This document shows positions 45,776-56,661 of a DNA stretch of 64,000 nt, one piece after another. The stretch spans positions 1,054,001 through 1,118,000 of the forward strand of contig JAUKTV010000003.1 of NCBI GenBank assembly GCA_030549205.1. Reading direction: 5' to 3'. Origin of the DNA: Apiosordaria backusii. Its lineage: Eukaryota > Ascomycota > Sordariomycetes > Sordariales > Lasiosphaeriaceae. Position 1 is the first letter of the stretch; each line of letters begins with the position of its first letter. The notes beneath the pieces were generated by a model, which made no database searches, was not told the DNA's origin, and was given only the letters and a program-made list of their open reading frames with translations. The position numbers and the translations under genes were made by a program.

Positions 45776-46702
45776 CTTTTTTGTTTGAAATTTCCACTTC
45801 AGTCTTCAGACCAGTGTTCGGTGTTTATAATGTGGGCTTCTGATTGGCCGGCCGGGGGGTGCCGGGGTGTGGGTGGGGGGGTGGAGCCCAGGGTACATAC
45901 AACACACGCACTGGTCTGAGCTACTGAGACTAGGCATGATCCCGACTGGTGCAGGCCGTCGGCAAGCTGAACCGAGATGCTCGACCGTTTTATGTTGTCA
46001 GGGGTCTTGTTTTTGCGCACCGCACACCGCCAAACTTCAACCATCTCGAAGCAGTTTTTTATTGAGGATCAATTGCAAAACTCGGCAAAACTACCTCTGC
46101 TCCTTGCACATCAAATGACTTGAACAAACCGGGCGTTCTCAGATGCCTACCAACTTGAAGACATGGCGACTAGTGCGTCCACCGTTATTGACGTTGGGAA
46201 AAGCGGGCCCAGCTCTCCATTTTAATTCGTTCACTTTTGTCACAAAAGGTGGATGATAGTTCCCTTGCACTATATTATATCAAAGGAGAATGGCATTTTT
46301 TCTTACACTAGGTCATTAGGTAGGGACCAGATAACCATCATATCTGCATCTGATATGCGCTTATCTGCCACCATCTGCTTGTTCAGATACCAATCCTGAC
46401 TGTTCCCACTGACGATCTGATTGATCAGCTCGCTGAGCACAAGAGTGATAGAACTTGGCCTTCTCATTGGAAGAGGACGGGCCGTCTCTTACAGCCTGGC
46501 CGAATCTATCTGTAAATTCCTCCGCAACTTTATCCAGTAGGACCTCGAAATCTACTTCGGGCCCAGAAACTGCCTCCTCCTCTTCGTCCAGTGCCAGAGC
46601 CTCCAAGTCAAAAGCCTTGTTATCTTCCTCTAGATAATTCAAACCAGGAGCCTCTGCTTGGGGCTGATGTACATTTCCGGGACCAGATTGATCCTGCGTG
46701 TC
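45776..46702. other. Region between repeats and med18
   Basis: A G-rich run lies near 45853-45890. On the minus strand the med18 frame stays open past its stop down to 46361, and a second frame (46303-46467, 54 codons from ATG) overlaps its end; see the findings. No certain gene. Confidence 0.5.
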
Positions 46703-47598
46703 CTACACGGCAGGTCCAGTAACTGGGAGGATTCTTGTGTCCATGGCTCTGCGGTCAAAGACCTTAAAGTCCAGAACACCTCGGAACTGATCCTTGACTT
46801 TCTCCAGCTGCGTCTGGGCTTGTTGCATCCTTTCTGGGGACGACTCTACTAGAGTCCGCACGTAAAGCATCCAGAATGGAGCATAGGGTTGGGTGCTTGA
46901 CAGATTCATGATTTTATCGGCAGGCAGAGAGTCATCGGCGATCCAGGTTCTGATCAGGGCAAATTCGGTGAAGTCTGTCTGCCACCAGTGATACGACTCT
47001 TCGTAAATGTTTGACACTCGACTGCAGGGCAAATAATTAGTTCATGCAGCAAAGTATAGCAAGTTGAGATAGTTGGACATACGTAAACTTGTTATCGACG
47101 AGTATCTTCTCCATTCTCGGGTCAACAAACTCGATCGTCTTCCGCTGTGTGATGTATGGAGGGAGCCGCTGGCTGGGGGGATCGGGGAGCTCAGTCCAAC
47201 GAAGAAGGCGGACTCTGTCATCGGGAACGCTCACCATCTCTCTGTCCAGCCCAAAACCTTTAGGTCAGCAGTTTTTCGGTTTCTGTCCAAGTCTCATGGG
47301 CTACCTACCCCTTCTTGGCACTTTCGATCTCACTGTCGACGATCCTGGTGCGCACTTGAATGGTGCAGGGCTGCTTGGCCAGTATCTGATGTAGCTCAAG
47401 CCATGGGTTGTTCAAAAGGCGCGGCTCTTTTTGAAACTCCTTGATGGTCGCGAGACCCTTCACTGCCGGGTTGGGCTCAAAGTGCTGAACACGCGTGAAT
47501 TGGTGCCGCTCGCGCATCTCGGTGAAACCACCGAAAAGAGCCAAGACCTTTGGCACCTCATGCTCTTTGACGACTGATGAGAGAAACAATTCGTGCAT
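46703..47598 (-). CDS. med18: Mediator head subunit MED18
   Basis: Mediator subunit (yeast Srb5) of the head module, nuclear. Model complement(join(46703..47021, 47083..47241, 47309..47598)), 255 residues; introns of 61 and 67 nt (GTATGT...CAG, GTAGGT...CAG). Conserved landmarks: start MHELFLSSVV, GGFTEMRERHQFTRVQ, WLELHQILAK, TRVSNIYEESYHWW, and the C-terminal beta-sheet region YAPFWMLYVRTLVESS and DFKVFDRRAMDTR. The stop TAG at 46703 follows soon after that conserved end, where the family usually stops. The frame remains open for 114 more codons, so a longer C-terminus via a 45-nt intron (46664-46708) cannot be excluded. It borders the repeat cluster. Confidence 0.88.
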
Positions 47599-48804
47599 TG
47601 TGGTTGGCCTTTGATGACGTGGGGGAGAAATGGTTTCAGTGAAAACTGGAGGCGAAAGGTGAAAACCAGAGTAGAGTGGGTAGTAGGTGTGTTTCAAATT
47701 GACTCCAAAAGCCTTGTAGAAATAATGCAAGCCACAAGTGAACGCGCTGCTGATTCTTTGTGGCAAACTATGAAGTAAATTATGAGTGGAATGAGGAACC
47801 TGCCCCGCCATAGGTTTTGAGACTCCAGACTCGGAACTTATGGGTGACAGCACGCCAGTGCACCAACCCTAACCCTATATCTTTAATTCTCAGACAACGA
47901 TAAACACAGGGTATAGACATTATTTGCAATCTAAACCAAGGGTTTGGGGATGTTATCAATCTATACGGAGGTAAGTAAAAAGGGGGTACGTTGCTGCTGT
48001 GAACATGTCAAGGAACGGGCAGTTTGCAAACTTTTGCCGGAAAGAACTCGACGCGACTTTTGGTGATGAGGAGTGATTAAAAAGCAGTAAGAAAACCCCG
48101 AGAGATGGCAACCACGAGAATTCCTACGTGATGATAGATTTCGACTAAGACTTCTGGATGGCTACTCAGTTCAGTGATCAGTGATAGATGAGCTGGCGGA
48201 TGGCACTAACCAACTCCCTGAGGTCTACCGTAAGTTTTGGGATTGCGAGTCAGTTGAAATCGAGTTTTGATATTAAAGAATTTATCAAGGACACAAAAAA
48301 TCAAATTTGATGATTGTCTTTGAAGGGTGAAGAGGACAGGAAAAACAGAGGTTGTGGGGAGGGTCAACTTTGGTGATTTTTGAAACAGGCGCACACTTAT
48401 TACAGGCGTGGAATTGAGCGCTAATTCTTGACAAATCGAAAATTAAGAATACCTAGACCAACCAAATAGGCTTAATCCATCAAAGAATGCAGAAACAGAA
48501 TACAAGCAAAATGTGGTTATTCCGGTGATGCTTATTGTTATCTCCGACCGGATTCCGGGGAGCAATCTAGTGAGTGACCTTCAAAAACCATTTAACTACT
48601 TAAAAGGATCACCAACATCTCATCCAATTTGACCAAATGCAGCTCACCGATGCCTTTGCTGCCTGGAACACTTGCATCATCTCCACTTAAAAAGTCGCGC
48701 TCGCCCACCAATCCATCTCATAAATACTTCAACCCAAACACTCTAATAATTCTTTCTCATTGATACAATTTTCCAGCACTTGCACTCTTCCTCAAACAGC
48801 GAGA
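47599..48804. other. Divergent intergenic region med18 / DUF4267 gene
   Basis: 1.2 kb with both promoters. AACCCTAACCCT lies at about 47864-47876, 270 bases upstream of med18. No ORF supported. Confidence 0.5.
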
Positions 48805-49194
48805 ATGCCACCTTCACAGCTCGCAGCTCTGCTCATCGCAGCCAATGCCTTCGCATCTCTCTTTGTTGGCTTCGGAATTAACGCAATCGTACGCCCAGAA
48901 CATGCACTCACTTTTTTTGAGTGGACGCCTCCAACCAACGTGGCCGACGCCGAGATGGTCAACAGCCTGACAGCGGTCTATGGAGTCCGTGATGTTTTCA
49001 TGGGGGCCGCCCTCTACTCGGCAGCTATCTGGGGCACCAAGAAATCTTTGGGCTGGACTTTGATCGCAGCGAGCGCAGTTGCTTTTGCCGACGGCTATAT
49101 CTGCTACACCCATGGGCAAGGACAAGGAAATCACTGGGGATACGCGCCGCTACTGACCATTGTTGGCACACTGCTGACTGGCCTGTTTGATTGA
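48805..49194 (+). CDS. DUF4267 integral membrane protein
   Basis: Single exon, 129 residues. Four hydrophobic stretches fit a four-helix membrane protein: LAALLIAANAFASLFVGFGI, the GVRDVFMGAALYSAAIW region, LGWTLIAASAVAFADGYI and YAPLLTIVGTLLTGLF. The GVRDVFMG motif and the final GxxHWGYAP pattern are the DUF4267 hallmarks. Function of the family is not known. I choose ATG 48805, ahead of the first helix; the frame upstream to 48760 is open but lacks an ATG. Convergent with guanine deaminase, 34 bases away. Confidence 0.85.
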   Translation: MPPSQLAALLIAANAFASLFVGFGINAIVRPEHALTFFEWTPPTNVADAEMVNSLTAVYGVRDVFMGAALYSAAIWGTKKSLGWTLIAASAVAFADGYICYTHGQGQGNHWGYAPLLTIVGTLLTGLFD

Positions 49195-49228
49195 GGACTG
49201 CTCATCACGGAGAATGAACGACATGTAT

Positions 49229-50612
49229 CTATTTCATCAGATGACCCCCGTCGTCTCTTTGCCCCTTGACGCATCGCCCCTGGACATATACTTCGATAAC
49301 ATTCCTATCGTCCCCCGTCATAATGAACTTTTCAAACACCGTCTCCATTGTATCCTCCTCTTCTACCATCGTCATAATCCCTTGATCATGTCCCTGTGTG
49401 CCAATGACTAGGCCATCAAACTCCTTCCCTGCCTCAAAACTTCCAATTTTATCCTCCAAGCAGCAGACTGTCGCCCCTCCAAGTGTCGCCAAGTAAAAGA
49501 CCTCGGGAATACTAAGCCCCTTATCCTTTCCTTCGGACAACACCTCCCTCGCATGGCTGGCAATCATGGCCTGACGCATGGAATCTAGCATACTACTCGA
49601 AAATCCGCCGCCACTGTCTGTTCCCAACCCGACCTTTATTTTCCTATTCAAAAACTCCCTGACCGGTGCAGCCATGAACCCCCCTCCCACCGTCATATTT
49701 GATATCGGGCAATGTGCCACTCCACAATCCAGCTTCTTGATCTTCTCCAATTCATGCCCGTCCATAAAACAGCAGTGTGCCAGTATCGTTCTCTTCCCCA
49801 GCAACCCAAAATCCTCGTACAAATCCGCCTCACTCCCCGCAAACTGCGGAAACAGCCTCTGTGTCTCTTCCATCTCCTGCCTGGCCTCATTGAAGTGCGT
49901 CTGCACCGCCAAATCCTCATTCTCCCTCGCAATATCCTCCAGTCCCCTCAGCGTTTCCTCGTCGCAGGAAATCGCGAACCGAGGCGTGATAACATAGTTC
50001 ACTAGCCTCTCTGCTGGATCTATACTCTTGACATGCGAAATGCACTCTCTTGTCTCTCTCAGCGAGTCCCCCGCGCTTTTATCAACATAGAAGTCGGGTG
50101 AGTTGCGTGTCATGTTGCACTTCCCCACGTATGCCCTCTGTCCCTTTTCTAGGCAGATATCAGCTAGTATCTTCGTTGCCTCGGCGTGGACGGAGCCGTA
50201 GTAGCTCGCCGTCGTGATGCCTTGCCTCAAGAACCCTTCCACGCAGGCCGTGTAAATCTTGCGGGCATAGACCGGGTCGGAAAACTTGGCTTCGTTAGGA
50301 AAGGTTATCTTGGAGAGCCAGTCCAGGATGTGCATCCCCTGGCCTAGCCCTCGCTGGGCGTACTGGGGTGCGTGATTGTGAGTGTCGACGAAGCCGGGGA
50401 TGAGGAACTGGCCGGGGCCGAGGTGGGTGACGGTGATTTGCTCGGGAGGAAATGGAAGGCGGTTGAGGGCTTGGTCAAGTTGGTCCTGGAGGCTGTCGTC
50501 CTCGAGTTTGACAAGGGTGTTGATCTTGCCTTGAGGGCCGATGGCCAGCAGGGCTGAGGGGATGATTTCGAGCGTTGAAGGGGAGGAGGAATGAATAATG
50601 GGGCCAACACCG
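49229..50612 (-). CDS. gud1: Guanine deaminase (start unresolved)
   Basis: Converts guanine to xanthine and ammonia in purine salvage; amidohydrolase fold with zinc. The frame is open from 50632 and gives about 461 residues in this exon. Metal ligands are visible: GFVDTHNHAPQY (HxH) near the start, VQTHFNEA, the LAHCCFMD histidine, and GLGTDSGGG. The conserved body ends GGHLMK. No ATG lies between the upstream stop (50633-50635) and the conserved region LSGVGPIIHS, so the first exon must be elsewhere. One candidate, complement(50684..50748) joined at 50612 by a 71-nt intron (donor GTCAGA, acceptor GAG), is poor. The true start is uncertain; the rest is firm. Confidence 0.85.
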
Positions 50613-51040
50613 CTCAGAGGAGATTGATGTATTCAATGACGTATTTTATTAATTATATCTGGCTATAATTTTCTGCTTCTGACCTCAGCATGGTGGTCCT
50701 TAGGATATGGCGCTTCTCTCTGGTGAAACACCCAGTACAAGGTGCCATTGGGAACCTGAGCATGATGTCTCTTGCCACCTTGTGTACAGCAACGTCTAAC
50801 TCGGGACCGAGAGGGTGATATGGTTTTAGAACAGGAACATTTCTGTGTATCGGTGCACATCTTTTGGTCATCTACGATGAGTCGTCCATTTCACTGATGA
50901 TGTCCCCAAAAGCTGTCTGTATATTACACCGAACCCACAATAGATTTTGGACGAAGATCTCGTGCTCGCTCACATATAAACTCCTCGGCATGCTCCCCAA
51001 ACAATTCCAGTAACCAAATGAAAATAATAACAAGAGCAAC
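50613..51040. other. Region upstream of guanine deaminase
   Basis: Should contain the missing first exon and promoter of the deaminase, and the 3' flank of the reductase. A minus-strand frame at 50653-50871 contains a possible but unproven first exon (MAPCTGCFTREK). Confidence 0.4.
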
Positions 51041-52121
51041 TTAGATCTTGGCCTTCTCCTTCCTCCCGCTCTTCACGTGCTTGCTGATCTCCCCAGCCAG
51101 CAAAAAGTCGGGGTACTGCATATTCTGGTCCACGCCCACCGCCAGCGCGCCCTGCCTCCTCCAGCCCGCGCCGTCCACCACGAGGTTTGTCCCGTTGACG
51201 TAGTTGCCCGCATCGCTGAAGACGAAAACTGTGGCATCGGCGACATCCCTTACCGATCCCCACCTGCCACTCGGCACGCCCTTCGTCCTGGTTCTCCGGT
51301 CGATCGAGGCAGACGCCAGTCTCTCCATGCCTTCTGTCCCTTCGATGGCACCGGGAGCGATACAGTTGGCAGTCACGCCGTATGGACCGTACTCAAGCGC
51401 GACGCTACCCATGAGAGAGTCAATGGCGGCCTTGGCGGCGGAGACGTGGGATTGGAGTGGCATGCCGGTGTAGTGGAAAGTCGCCGAGGTAGAAACAAAA
51501 CGGCCACCGGTCGTTCCATCATCGTTAGGGTTAGGATTGCGGGCAGCAGACTCAATGAGGTAGGGGATGGTGGCTTTGATGGTGTTGAAGGTGCCGATGG
51601 TGTCAATGTCAATGACGGATTTGAAGGCGTTGGGGGAGAGGCCGGCGATGGGGGCGATGAAGTTGCCTGCTGCGCCGGCGACGACAAAATCGATGGAACC
51701 GAGCTCTTTTACGCAGCGGTCGGCGGCGGCTTTGAGGGAATCGTACTAAGAGAGGGGAGGTCAGTCAGATGTGTGACAAACGGTGAGGCTGCGAATGGTT
51801 ATGAGAGAGCTTACACTCCGGACGTCAACACCGCCAATTCCGATTACTCGAGCGCCGTTACGGACTTTGGCAATTTCTTTGGCGGCGGCTTCGGTCTTTT
51901 CGACGCTGCGGCCGATGATGCAGGCGTCGGCTCCGAGGTGGACCATGGCGCGGGTTTGCGCGCTGCCGATGGAGCCGGCACCGCCGGTGATGAACAACAC
52001 GCGGTTGGCTACACGAAAATTGTCAGTTGAGTTGGTGATACCACGGATGAAGGAGGTTAGACTAACCAAAGATGCCATCCCGCCAGGCGGTGCTGAGGTA
52101 CTCTGACCGTGGAACAGACAT
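51041..52121 (-). CDS. sps19: Peroxisomal 2,4-dienoyl-CoA reductase (SPS19-like SDR)
   Basis: NADPH-dependent enzyme for beta-oxidation of unsaturated fatty acids with even-positioned double bonds. Model complement(join(51041..51745, 51815..52008, 52067..52121)), 317 residues, introns 69 and 58 nt. Short-chain dehydrogenase fold: FITGGAGSIGSAQTRA nucleotide loop (residue about 24), VVAGAAGNF (NNAG-equivalent with AAGN, normal for this family), catalytic Ser/Tyr region STSATFHYTGMPLQSHVSAAKAA where the classic YxxxK is replaced as in DECRs, and a CIAPGAIEGTEG loop. The protein ends KEKAKI; AKI is an accepted peroxisomal type 1 signal. N-terminus MSVPRSEYLSTAWRDGIF fits fungal SPS19. Confidence 0.93.
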
Positions 52122-53438
52122 TGCTTTAGAGTGGAGGTGGAGGTGGTCAGAGAAGCCGTTGTTCTAGAGTTTGATATTGGGGATGAAAAGGTTCAAAAGC
52201 TCTTCAAGAAGAATATCACTTGAAATTCACACGGAATATTTGAGAGCTGCAGAACTTCAAGCTGAGCTGGCGTCTCTGCTTCATGTTATCCGGGGTTCCT
52301 GCGACACTTCCTACCGGTATTGCCTGTCTTGGTCAAACCTCGGCATCCTCCACTTTAATTTGTGATCTTGACTGGAGGCGCCCCACATGATCTGGCAGCG
52401 GCATTGTCAGAGATGTTTGAGAGAAAGTATCTGTGGGTCTGTGGTACATACATGGTAGATATCTGTGTGTGCCCCGCATATCACGTGCCATGCCTGCCAA
52501 GTCCTAACAGGCATGGACAAGAGCCGGTGCTTGAATTCCGGGGAACTGGGTCAGCCTCAAATTCCCGCTACCTAGTAATCGAGATATCAAGAGTTTGATT
52601 GTGTATTCTGAGGCAACACAGCCGCATATCAAGAAGCTTTATTAGGTATGATGTGAATACAAAACCACAAGAAGCGCTCCTTTTTCTCCAAACTGATAGC
52701 CAAAGGACCCGAGGCAATCTTGGGCGCTTCTGGCGTTCCTCCAAGTCCCGACACTGCTGGGCATGTACTATTCAAGATGCGTCTAAGCATAGGGGAAGAA
52801 ACAATACACCGGGTCTCCAAGTCACCGTACTGCAGAAGAGGGTAGAAAAGTTCCCTATTTACTCACAAGGTTCAGGGGGAATCGAGAGCACACCAGCATT
52901 CAAACAAACGGAAATGGCAGCGTATCGAAACACGAAATTACAGATGCATCTAAACCGTAGAGTCTTCTGGCGGGGCGGAAGGGTTGACAAGAGTGTGGGG
53001 TTCCCCACGCTGGCAGCACGGGGAGTTCGCGCCTAATTCGTGTTGCATAGTCTGGTTAGCAGACACGGCACGCGTCCGTTTAGACCTTAACCCCTCCATC
53101 AATTTACGCGAGTTGGGGAAGGCTTCAGTTGGCAGATTGCTTACCACGCCTTAACAGCTCTCTCTGACCACACTCCCGCCAATGGCAGACCAAAACAATG
53201 AACAGAGAGCCCGAAGGAATTTTTGCGCAGTCACCTCTCAATGGCAGGAGTAGCTACTCGACTTTTTTCGCATCAATCAATTTGGCTCCCACTTTCATCC
53301 CGTTGCAGTTTGCCCGTACAAAGAAATTCACAACTGGCGACATCTTGGTCAAAGACAACCCTTTTCCATAACCACTCACCGTGACGAAGGGACTCGAGCC
53401 GACACGCCGGCTTCCGTTGAGCTACAATCAACAACAAA
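52122..53438. other. Intergenic, 1.3 kb
   Basis: Promoters of sps19 and of the SUMO-like gene. The 145-codon frame at 52599-53036 has no ATG-led gene-like features. Close to the right end (53378-53420, minus strand) is a tRNA-like fragment with A-box- and B-box-like motifs. Confidence 0.5.
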
Positions 53439-54800
53439 ATGGCGCGTCTGCCTTTTCAGCGCAAACAATCGCAGCCAAAACCTGCGTCGACCGTCACCTT
53501 AGGTTCCGACGACGAGGACGATGATGCTCTCGCCCTATTCCGGCACTCAAAAGAGGTTTTCCCCGAAGTCATTCGGCAGGCAGAAGAAGAAAACCGCGAC
53601 AGAGGCAATGACAGGAAGCGCAAAAGCTCGCCATCTGAAGACGATGGGAATGAAAGAGGTCGGAGGAGGTGCGTTTCACAATGGGATTATCTTGGTTCAC
53701 CAAACAAGCATCACTGATCATTTTTACACAGAAGAACCTCGTCCCCAGGGCGCTCCTCGAGTCCGCCTCAGCACAAGTCGGCCTTGGATGAGTCGGACGA
53801 CGACGACATCATAATGGACATTAAGGGGAAAGGCAAAGAAATCGTGCGGCCCACCAAGATAATAACGCCCGTCAAGCCGCGCCCTGCGGTGGTGTCAGCA
53901 TCCCCCGTAGTGGTGGTTGACGACAGCGATAACGACGACGATGCCCTTCCCACTGCGACTCCTGCTCGGGACAGAAAGCCGGTCAAAGCTGACCTTGACA
54001 GCGACGATGATTCCGACATCCAGGAAGTCCATCCTTTCGAGAAGGAGGAGGCACCGCCTAACAGTGATGACGATGAGCTCCAAGCAATGCTACGTGAGGC
54101 TCGTGAAAGGCAAGAAAGAACTCACAATGCCATCGCGCGTGTTTTTGTCTCATCTCACATCCCAAACACCAAAACGTTGATGTTCAGGCGCCGAGTAAAG
54201 CAAGATGTACAAGCCATCCTAGACAACTGGATCGAAAAACAGCAGGAAATTGGCCTCGATTTTGACAAGGAAAATAACAAACTCTTCGTTACCTGGAAGG
54301 GCAACAAGGTCTACGGCCACAGCACCCTTTCTTCTCTCAAGATTGAAACCGACGGACAGGGCGAGATTATTTACCCGGATGAGCCGGGCTATCGTCACAC
54401 AAAAGCCGGCCCGGCTCTTCTTCTGGAAGTGTGGGATGAGGACACTTACAAGAGCTGGCTGCAGTGGAAGGATAAGGATAGAGCGTTTCGATATGGCCTT
54501 GTTGACTCAGATGAAGCAGACGATGATGATGCAGAGCCGGCTCCCGAGGAACCGAAAAAGAAGGGGATCAAAGTGGTTCTCAAGGCCAAGGATCTTGAAC
54601 CCCTCAAAATGTCAGTGCAGGAGGATATCACGGTGGGGTTCATGATTGAGGCATTCTGCCAGAAGCGGGAAGTTGGGGAAGAGTGGCATGTTTCGATATG
54701 GCTTGAGGGAGATGAGTTGGATGAAGATACGTTAGTGAAGGATGCAGACATTGACCCTGATGAACCCAATCAATTTGAGGTTCATATGAAGAAGCAGTAG
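53439..54800 (+). CDS. Rad60/Esc2-type SUMO-like domain protein
   Basis: Nuclear genome-stability factor family with C-terminal SUMO-like domains. Model join(53439..53668, 53732..54800), 432 residues; 63-nt intron GTGCGT...CAG. The N-terminal half is acidic/Ser-rich with SUMO-interacting-motif-like VVVVDDSD and IVRPTKIITP stretches. A first beta-grasp-like region occupies about residues 200-310 (LFVTWKGNKVYGHSTLSSL), and the C-terminal Rad60-SLD domain about 335-430 (VLKAKDLEPLKMSV, TVGFMIEAFCQKREVG, VSIWLEGDELDEDTLVKD). Which of Rad60, Esc2 or Nip45 it equals cannot be settled from the sequence alone. Confidence 0.87.
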
Positions 54801-55141
54801 GACGACTGACGGATATATAGCGATGGGTTTAACGAACAGGCGAAGGAAACAAATACGGAGCGCGATACCCAGCATTAGTGTTTGACACCGGGCGAATAGG
54901 TAGCTACGCAGGTTTCTTAAATACGTCATCCCACATAAGCTCTCTCTCTCTCTCTTTCTTTCTCTCGATTGCTTTTTGGTGGAAGTCAAGCTACCATCGA
55001 AAACAATAGTTTTGCTCGTCGTGCAAACCATGCAACCATGCACACAGAATTGTCATTGCAGTCATACCAACTCCTGAACGCCAGTCCCAGACCCCCGTAT
55101 CCCCGAATCCCCAATTTTTGCTAGCCTTTTCTAAAACATGT
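54801..55141. other. Convergent 3' flanks with CT microsatellite
   Basis: Contains a (CT)n run at about 54942-54968. No gene. Confidence 0.7.
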
Positions 55142-56120
55142 CTAAAATCTTTCCTTCATTCTCCCGGCAATAATCCTCAGACTGTTGAAGGCCTTGCCTG
55201 GTTGTTGACCAAGGACCAACGAAACGATACTGAAGTTGATTGTTAGCCTGGCACATTCCCAACCTTTTTGAGTAGAGAAGGATAAAAGCACATACCATTC
55301 CCGAGCCATGCCAATATTCTCAAACGCCCCAAGAATGTGCACTCTTGACCCAGCAAGCACCACTCGTGTCTTTGTAGCATTCTCAATCGCAAACTTCATC
55401 TTGCCGTCCTTGCCTGCAATACGACCAATGGCACGTCCCAGCGCATCCGGCCCAAGTGTTTGCTTCACATCCTTGATGTCGAAGGACTGAATGTAGAGAG
55501 AGTCGAGGCGGAGCAGGGCAATCGCATCGTCAATGTCGAAGCCCATGGCGAAAGCCGAGATGAAGTCGGCACCCATCTGGAGGGCATCGTTGCTGACGGT
55601 TGCTTTACTGGATCGTAGCTCAACGCGCTTGTCCTTGATGTTCATTCGCACCTGGAGTTTGCAGTGATCCACGAGCGGGGGATAAATCTAGACGATATTA
55701 GTATACTACGTTCCCTTGAGTTTCGGGGGGCTGCCCTCGCCACAAGACTCACCTTGGACCAGTTGTTCTTCAGGGCAGACATGCGGTTTGGTGGGATAGG
55801 GATCTTTCTCGTCTCAACGCGACGGACAGGGTCCTGCAAATAGAGGGCAAGCCGTCAGTCAACCATGCCTCCATCCCTTGACCAACAGTGCCTTCGCAAC
55901 ATACCACATCCTTCCCTGGCGCAAACCTCGGCCGCCCTTCCTCGTCAACAACCATCTCGGTATCGTCACCATTTTGTGGGGACGCAGCGGCGGTTGGATC
56001 TGTCAAGCCGGTAGCATCTTGAATGTCGAGAATGAGCTCGTCCTCCTGCTCAGTCTGGATAGGTATGGTAGTGTTCTCAAGAGCTGGAGTTGGCTGCAGG
56101 AGCGCTGTTGGCGCAGGCAT
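55142..56120 (-). CDS. pno1: KH-domain ribosome-assembly factor PNO1/DIM2
   Basis: Nucleolar protein needed for 20S pre-rRNA processing; partner of Nob1 and Dim1. Model complement(join(55142..55229, 55296..55687, 55753..55833, 55905..56120)), 258 residues, matching the usual 255-275. Introns of 66, 65 and 71 nt are all GT-AG. The first 75 residues are acidic and poorly conserved. From DPVRRVETRKIPIPPNRM on, the family is well conserved: a degenerate first KH region, GADFISAFAMGFDIDDAIALL, and the second KH with LGRAIGRIAGKDGKMKFAIE. The last exon restores GQQPGKAFNSLRIIAGRMKERF-type ending. ATG 56120 is used because the upstream frame has no conserved sequence. Confidence 0.95.
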
Positions 56121-56661
56121 CTTGAGGGTTATTTTTGTCGGTAAATGTCGTCGATAGAGTCTCCAAACAGTTGCGCTGGCTGTCGTGGTTGTATGCGGCG
56201 GCAAGGACGTTGAGAAAAAACTTATCGCAGGTCGTTATCGCCGATGGATGGCTGTCGAGTTTGCACCACTTCTGTCCGCCTTTTTTTGAATGGTGGGGTT
56301 GAATTCTCTCGACTTTCGTGGACCCACCCGTTGGTATCTGGGGCTTATCGATTGGCTTTTGTCGATGCCCAGCAAGCCGCACGCCAGCACCGATCCTTCT
56401 GTCTCACTGACCGGGGCCGAGCTTAGCGTCATTCACTGACAAGGCTTTCAAGCGCAGGCGCGTTCCAAGGTTCTGTTGCATTTCTTCAGTTTTGACTTCA
56501 ACTCCAAAAAAAACAGTGGCCGGGGCTCCGGCACAATTGCAACCCCTCATCGCCGTTATTGTCCTTGTTTAAGAGTCTACAAGGCCCTCTTTGGCCATGA
56601 CTTGAGCTCTCCTGGCCCCGTCGAGCTCCCGCTTCCCTGAGCCTCAGCATGCCTTTCAACA
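56121..56661. other. Divergent intergenic region pno1 / mdm31
   Basis: 541 bases for two promoters. An 8-codon upstream ORF (56649-56672, MPFNNDI) overlaps the mdm31 start codon in another frame and could reduce its translation. Confidence 0.6.

Noticed and set aside
36240..45780. CRISPR-like or prophage structure in the repeat block
   Set aside because: The repeats are LTRs, inverted repeats and a 164-bp satellite in a eukaryotic genome; there are no short regular repeats with unique spacers.
45799..46118. 81- and 83-codon overlapping frames on both strands
   Set aside because: G-rich low-complexity DNA next to the satellite; neither frame shows domain or splice evidence.
51077..52030. 317-codon open frame on the plus strand
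   Set aside because: Mirror of the SPS19-like reductase, whose motifs and introns are clear on the minus strand; the plus frame has no domain.
52599..53036. 145-codon frame in the sps19 upstream region
   Set aside because: Begins with GTG, lacks a recognisable domain and shows no intron or promoter context.
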